A stretch of 64,000 nucleotides of DNA, taken from Chaunax sp. Z400 (Eukaryota > Chordata > Actinopteri > Lophiiformes > Chaunacidae). The first letter of the stretch is position 1; the number at the start of each line of letters is the position of its first letter. This document shows positions 61,519 to 64,000 of the stretch, in pieces. Position numbers and translations under genes: made by a program. The notes below the pieces were generated by a model. The model did no database searches. It worked only from the letters and a program-made list of their open reading frames with translations, and was not told the DNA's origin. Where the stretch lies: the NCBI GenBank assembly GCA_037577475.1, contig CM075187.1:21978810-22042809 (forward strand), given 5' to 3'.

Positions 61519-64000
61519 TCATGGACCTGATGTCCCCCTGAAAGTGGCTTCGATCTGCTCCAGTGTCTTGCCCTTTGTTTCTGGGAGGAAGACGATGGTG
61601 AAGATGACGTTGATGGTGCATATAGAGGCGAACAGCCAGAAGGTTCCAGCGCTGGTTAGAAGACTCTGAAAGAGGTCATAATCATAGTGATATAGATGAA
61701 AAGAGCATAGAGGGAGGTTTTATAGTTACACAGTAGATACCAAAACGCTCACACAGACAATAGGATGGGATGCACAGCTACAGCTGCAGGTACGGATGAC
61801 TTATTATTAAATAATATTCCTTAACTCCTCAAAGTACTCCCTCCACCTTCTCAGGACATGCTCCTCGCAGCACATTTCCATCTTTATCCTTCATCACCCT
61901 AACCTGCTGCACATCCCTTCCAGCTCGGTCCCTCTGTCTGGCCAATCAGTACAAGTCCTTTTCTCCTTCCTTAGTGTCCAACCTCATATACAACTCACTG
62001 CATGCTCTTTCCTTAGCCTTGCACCACATTCACACTCTCCTTGTACACTTGTCTACTTTCTTCATCTCTCTGGTTATCCCAATTCTTCTTGCCAACCTCC
62101 TCCTTCTTATACTTTCCTGTACATCCTCACTCCACCACCAAGTCTCCTTGTCTTCCCTCCTCTGCCCCGATGTCACACCTAGCTGACTCCCTCAGTGTTT
62201 GTGCAAAAGCTGCCCAGTCGTCCAGCACCTCTGAATAACCATTTAAAGTGTACTGTAAAACTGCGATCAGGAGATACCAATGTCTTTATCTGTGTCCTAT
62301 TTTTTACTCAACTAAAACCCTAGAGATACAGTAGTGTCCTGTTGAGCACTCACCATCATGTCTTGGAAGGTTTTGGTGATGATGAAGGCCACACTCCAGT
62401 TGGTGAGGACGCAGACGGCGCTGGCAAAACCCCTCACTTTGACGGGGAAAATCTCTGACATGACCAGCCACGGGATTGGACCCCAACCAAGGGCAAAACC
62501 TGAACACAGTAACAAATTATTGTCTATGAGTCACCCCTACATTCTTGTAGGGGGATTAGATATTTTGCATCTGACAACAAATTTAGCTTTGTGATGCAAT
62601 AGCCAACATTATCCAGACACAAAATTCATCAGGGGAGAAATGATCTGTTTAATAGCTGATAACTGATGCAAACTCTCACCTGTGATGAAGACAGCCATGC
62701 TGGCCAGGGCCAGCCAGGACAGGTCAGAGTGAGGTTCCCCAGCAGCCTTTTGGATGTCCATCAGGTAGAAGTAAACCCCGAATGCTGCCGTGCTGATCGC
62801 CATGGCAGTACCTTTATTATTAATGGGGAAAACAATGTCATGACCTTGCATGCTTGTCTGTTGCTAAAGAGAGAGCTGAACAGCAACAAACCTAAAACCG
62901 CCATCCAATTAAAAAAAAGTATTTCAAATAATTTTCTTTCTATTTTATTTTATTCCTGTATTACAGAGTTGTTATTAGAGAAATGGTGGTTCACTGTCAG
63001 TGCACTAAAAATCCTTGGCAACAAGACAATTTTTTTTAATGTTAAGAAAGTAAATATAATTTGTTAAAAAATATTAAATTTGATTGAAAATACCTGAGAT
63101 GGTCAGAAGGATTTTCCTTCCAGCTTTGTCCATGATCAGAGCTGCCACTCCTGTAAAGAAGACCTGAATCAGACCCACGATCACTGAAGCCAGGTCACTC
63201 TCCTGCAAAACAATGACACAGTCACAACGATCCATTCAGCAAGATAATATTTTGTTTTCAGGGATAGGGAGGGAAGGGATAGGGGTGGTGTGTGTAATAC
63301 CAACCATATGTACCAATTTGAATGCATTTGTACTTGTAACTGAATGGAAAGCTGAGATCCTGTGTTAATTTCCCTCAAACAGATACAATTTAAAAGCCCC
63401 TCACCTTAAAGTGTGCCTGTTCAAATATAGTTTCAGCATAGAACATGATGGCATTGATCCCCGTCATCTGTTGTAAAAACATCAGCATGAAGCCGATCAA
63501 CAGAGGCTTGTACACACCAGGATCCTTCAGGTCAGACATCTGGAAACGGGAGCCCTGAGAGAAAACAGAAAGACAATCCAATCAGCGAGACATGTCATTG
63601 TCTGGGACTGCAGACAAGACTGTTTGACCCTTTGAACTGAACAGTCTGAATGTTTATTTCAACATTTATAAGAGCTTCCTGGTCATTTTGGAGTATTTGG
63701 TTTCTGAGGCATCTCCTGCGGTGGCTTCGATCAGGCCCCTTCCTCTGTTTGTTGCTCCTCAATTTGATGATAAACTGACACGATCCAACACATCACAGCC
63801 AAGTGAACCAGCCACTGACTCACCAGCTCATCACAGGCATCCTCGATGCGGGCGCACTCCCATTCAACGGGAGCGTCTGGTCCTCGCAGGAAGCGTAGAG
63901 CCTCCTCTGCCTCACGCCTCTTGCCGTGTGACAGCAGGTACCGTGGCGTCTCTGGCACGAAGCACATACAGACGATCAGCAGCGTGGGAGGGATGGAGCT
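61519..64000 (-). CDS. slc2a8: GLUT8-type sugar transporter, 3' part only
   Basis: Minus-strand exons: 64000 (window edge)-63824, 63554-63405, 63202-63094, 62811-62680, 62499-62354, 61665-61519; phases agree. The product is a major facilitator superfamily hexose transporter; GLUT8 acts mainly on intracellular membranes. The visible part starts in TM6 (IPPTLLIVCMCFVPETPRYL, with the PETPR loop motif), then the intracellular loop (KRREAEEALRFLRG), TM7 with QQMTGINAIMFYAETIFEQA (the QQxxGxN sugar-binding motif), DKAGRK between TM8 and TM9, GWGPIPWLVMSEIFP in TM10, and the C-terminal PETKGKTLEQIEATF. Motifs such as MSEIFP and VCVLTNW fit GLUT8 better than GLUT6. The N-terminal half lies outside the window. 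The final intron holds a LINE fragment. Confidence 0.82.
61780..62240 (-). mobile_element. RTE-like LINE fragment
   Basis: Minus-strand frames contain pieces that match the segment just upstream of the reverse transcriptase in fish RTE-like LINEs: a region like ARQRDRAGRDVQQVRVMKDK, followed by VLRRWREYFEELRN, with stops and frame changes between. The copy is old and lacks both ends. It lies in the last slc2a8 intron and could belong to the same family as the LINE at 18201-19455. Confidence 0.55.

Overview
The window is eukaryotic and almost certainly from a ray-finned (teleost) fish. Genes are split by GT-AG introns, intergenic DNA is AT-rich, and introns carry fish-type repeats: an RTE/Rex3-like LINE, an L1-type LINE tail, tRNA-derived SINEs, Tc1, Harbinger-like and hAT-like elements, and a 1-kb TCTA array. 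I rebuilt seven genes by eye from homology and splice sites, checking reading phase across every junction I used. There are no prokaryotic operons, CRISPR arrays, rRNA genes or free-standing tRNA genes that I can support.

Layout: zdhhc12 (+, 2892-8205, five exons, palmitoyltransferase) lies tail-to-tail with pkn3 (-, 28437-13019, 19 exons seen, protein kinase N with a complete kinase domain but no recognisable first HR1 repeat). set (+, 30318-33533, eight exons, histone chaperone and PP2A inhibitor) starts 1.9 kb beyond the last pkn3 exon I can see. It converges on a small two-exon gene (-, 35807-34411) encoding a stand-alone CULT domain, the zinc and ligand-pocket fold of cereblon. odf2 (+, 36934-47129, 17 exons, centriole appendage/outer dense fibre protein with the long cenexin-type C-terminus) and gle1 (+, 49505-58348, 15 exons, mRNA export factor) follow in tandem. 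The 3' six exons of an slc2a8-like sugar transporter (-, 64000-61519) run off the right edge.

These genes do not form one pathway. The grouping is conserved linkage: on human chromosome 9q34 ODF2-GLE1 and SET-PKN3-ZDHHC12 are also neighbours, but set is in the opposite orientation to pkn3 here. This supports the gene names and suggests a local inversion.

Points worth a second look: the compact cereblon-like gene, with the three pocket tryptophans and both CxxC zinc pairs intact; two GC-AG introns in gle1; the missing pkn3 N-terminus; a CT microsatellite forming the polypyrimidine tract of the zdhhc12 catalytic exon; a Harbinger-like element nested in a Tc1 copy; a hAT-like element with an 8-bp target duplication; and a perfect 18-bp hairpin in a pkn3 intron. 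All exon limits were read by eye and could be off by a base or two.
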